This document shows positions 62,419-64,000 of a stretch of 64,000 nt of DNA, one piece after another (position 1 is the stretch's first letter; the number at the start of each line of letters is the position of its first letter). Source of the DNA: Maribacter sp. PR1. GTDB lineage: Bacteria > Bacteroidota > Bacteroidia > Flavobacteriales > Flavobacteriaceae. The translations under genes were made by a program, and so were the position numbers. The notes under the pieces were generated by a model that did no database searches, had not been told where the DNA came from, and saw only the letters and a program-made list of their open reading frames with translations. Where the stretch lies: the NCBI RefSeq assembly GCF_028464145.1, contig NZ_JAQPCG010000001.1:248001-312000 (forward strand). The letters run 5' to 3'.

Positions 62419-63393
62419 TTAAACCAAATAGAAGAATGTGAATACAAAAACCCATACCAAATCCACAAAGTGCCAATACAACCCTACCTTTTCAACCATT
62501 TCGTAATGACCTCGTCTTTCGTAAGTGCCGAGAACGACATTAAAGAATATAATCAGGTTAATAACTACCCCAGAAAATACGTGGAAACCGTGAAAACCAG
62601 TAATAAAGAAAAAGAAGTCCGCAAACAAACGACTACCATATTCATTATGGATTAGGTTCGCTCCTTCGACAACTTGGGAAGCATTTGCCAATTTATTTAA
62701 AGATTCTTGTCTGCTTAAAACCGTTTTTTCACCTTCTTCATTAATGGTTTCAGTTTGTATCACCACATTTGGATTGGCTTTAAATCCTTCCATCACCTCG
62801 TTCACCGTATACGTTGGCAAGGTCGACTCACCATAATACCAAATACCATTACTTTCCTCGTGTGCAACCCTTTCATCAGCAATAGTTTTGGCAAATTCGT
62901 CCAAGGCAACCCTGTCACCAGTCTCGGCATCTACAAACTGTAATATTCTTCCTCCTTTTGTCTCGATTGCTCCATAATCACCACTAATAAAAGTAGCCCA
63001 TTCCCAGGCCTGAGAACCAACGAATATCGCACCACCAATTATGGTTGCAAACATGTACCAGATGACCGCATTTTTCTTCATTCTATGACCGGCATCCACT
63101 GCCAATACCATAGTAACGGAAGACATTATCAATATAAAGGTCATAAAGGCCACATATATCATAGGATAGTTACCGTGGAAAAAGGGAACGTGTGTAAAAA
63201 CTTCATCGGCAATTGGCCAAGTCTCCATAAACTTGAATCGTGAAAAACCGTACGCCGCCAAAAAACCGGAAAAAGTAATTGCATCTGAAACCAGGAAAAA
63301 CCACATCATTAATTTACCGTAGCTAGCGCCCAAAGGCCTATTGCCACCTCCCCAAACGCTTCCTTTAATTTCCGTTGTAACCGTAGTATCCAT
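62419..63393 (-). CDS. Cytochrome c oxidase subunit III
   Basis: 324 residues, heme-copper oxidase subunit III fold: KLMMWFFLVSDAITFSGFLAAYGFSR, VTMVLAVDAGHRMKKNAVIWYM, ADFFFFITGFHGFHVFSGVVINL, with the HGFHV signature, and a final LYWHFVDLVWVFVFTFFYLV. About 110 residues between the third and fourth helices form an extra soluble loop (about 130-235), the enlarged form seen in Bacteroidota. It follows the partial subunit III gene in the same direction. A TAAATTTG element lies 31 bases before its start. Confidence 0.94.
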   Translation of the reverse strand: MDTTVTTEIKGSVWGGGNRPLGASYGKLMMWFFLVSDAITFSGFLAAYGFSRFKFMETWPIADEVFTHVPFFHGNYPMIYVAFMTFILIMSSVTMVLAVDAGHRMKKNAVIWYMFATIIGGAIFVGSQAWEWATFISGDYGAIETKGGRILQFVDAETGDRVALDEFAKTIADERVAHEESNGIWYYGESTLPTYTVNEVMEGFKANPNVVIQTETINEEGEKTVLSRQESLNKLANASQVVEGANLIHNEYGSRLFADFFFFITGFHGFHVFSGVVINLIIFFNVVLGTYERRGHYEMVEKVGLYWHFVDLVWVFVFTFFYLV

Positions 63394-63424
63394 AGAGTAA
63401 TTTATCGTTTTAATAAAACTTTAG

Positions 63425-63432
63425 CAAATTTA
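63425..63432 (-). promoter_or_regulatory. -7 element TAAATTTG before subunit III
   Basis: Exact TAnnTTTG on the minus strand, 31 bases before the subunit III ATG. It suggests an extra promoter inside the oxidase cluster. No clear -33. Confidence 0.5.
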
Positions 63433-63491
63433 CATTTTTTTCAATTATATAAAAGCTGAATTTTAGTCAAAACTATTTTTGTTTCAAATTA

Positions 63492-64000
63492 TTACTTTAC
63501 AAAGGTCATAAATAACAAAAGGTAAATCCATAAAATGTCTAAAAAATGCCAAAAAGTTGCACCCAAGGTTACCCCTAAGTATTCTTCTTTAGAATATCTT
63601 CCGTTGTATTGTTTATAAAGGACGACCAAAAGGGAAATCAACCCTGCAAGAACATGTACGATATGCACCATGGCAATCAAAAAGACATAGGATAATTTCA
63701 CATTACTAGTAGGTCCAGTAAAATAATATCCTTGTGCTACCATTTGGGAGAACCCATTGAACTGAAAGAGTATAAAAGCTAACCCCAAAATCAGGGTGAC
63801 TACCAACCATGTTGTGCCCATTTTTTGATTACCTTCCTTAACCGATTTTTTTGCATGAATATAAGCGAAACTGCTGGCTATTATAATTGCCGTGCTTATG
63901 TAAAAAGAATTGGGTAGTTCTAGACTACTTATCCAATCTTCACGAGAGCTACTTACAATATATGCACTAGTCCATCCTGCAAAACCCATAAGTAAGCTCA
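63492..64000 (-). CDS. Second cytochrome c oxidase subunit III-like protein (partial, 5' end missing)
   Basis: About 169 residues are visible. Helices run through MGFAGWTSAYIVSSSREDW, YISTAIIIASSFAYIHAKKSV, TTWLVVTLILGLAFILFQFNGFSQM, LSYVFLIAMVHIVHVLAGLISLLVV and ATFWHFLDILWIYLLLFMTFV. HIVHVLAGL and FWHFLDILWIY are subunit III hallmarks. The frame stays open through the right edge (SLL before MGFAG), so the first ATG shown is unlikely to be the start. It lacks the long loop of the neighbouring paralog. Two subunit III genes in a row are typical for flavobacterial oxidase clusters. Confidence 0.92.
   Translation of the reverse strand, partial: SLLMGFAGWTSAYIVSSSREDWISSLELPNSFYISTAIIIASSFAYIHAKKSVKEGNQKMGTTWLVVTLILGLAFILFQFNGFSQMVAQGYYFTGPTSNVKLSYVFLIAMVHIVHVLAGLISLLVVLYKQYNGRYSKEEYLGVTLGATFWHFLDILWIYLLLFMTFVK

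Overview
The window reads as chromosomal DNA of a marine-type flavobacterium (Bacteroidota, Flavobacteriaceae; a relative of Maribacter, Zobellia or Arenibacter is plausible, but the genus cannot be settled from this sequence). Pointers are the AT-rich composition, promoters with a TAnnTTTG -7 element, few Shine-Dalgarno sites, a folK-deoxynucleoside kinase fusion, type 9 secretion/gliding proteins (a type B C-terminal domain protein and two PorP/SprF proteins), a Bacteroidota-type cytochrome oxidase subunit III, and a bifunctional rhamnulose-phosphate aldolase/dehydrogenase. No phage, insertion sequence, CRISPR array, rRNA or plasmid gene was seen.

Layout. 1-5.5 kb: partial sppA, folK-dNK, a TrmH-family methyltransferase, mutS, tRNA-Gly(GCC) and tRNA-Leu(UAA) with good terminators. 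5.5-8.7 kb: an open-frame remnant, an unrecognised 602-residue TIM-barrel-like protein behind a perfect TGAC/GTCA palindrome, a PepSY-type membrane protein and a second small remnant. 8.7-14.8 kb: a carbohydrate locus with exported carboxylesterase, alditol-oxidase-like flavoprotein and isomerase-like lipoprotein, led by a Nudix-type regulator with a degenerate Nudix box, and a divergent exported CE1-type esterase. 15-27.3 kb: an L-rhamnose locus with a GH78 rhamnosidase, a divergent GntR regulator, aldolase/dehydrogenase, isomerase, kinase, an FMN lactate-oxidase-type enzyme and an NCS1-like permease. Together they would release rhamnose, import it and convert it to DHAP and pyruvate.

27.5-45.5 kb: SanA-like protein, NRAMP-like transporter, a small basic protein, a T9SS surface-protein trio (OmpA/TPR protein, PorP/SprF, 1494-residue Calx-beta protein), fabD, gamma-carbonic-anhydrase-like protein, a LytS/LytTR-type two-component pair, a VWA lipoprotein, a second PorP/SprF, a NifU-like Fe-S scaffold and dodecin. 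45.5-50 kb: DUF255 thioredoxin-like protein, MscS channel, an unrecognised secreted protein, tsaB. 50-59.6 kb: a leftward MacAB/TolC-type operon with four permeases, two adaptors, one ATPase and one outer-membrane channel, apparently built by duplication of a permease-permease-adaptor module. 59.7-64 kb: cytochrome oxidase assembly genes (DUF420, SCO, a cysteine-less SCO-like protein) and oxidase subunits IV, III and a partial second subunit III.

The most notable signals beyond ordinary annotation are: direct repeats with 21-nt period matching the LytTR-regulator consensus upstream of both the efflux operon and the LytS/VWA genes; the Fnr-like palindrome before the cysteine-rich 602-residue protein; and the GntR operator candidates in the rhamnose locus.
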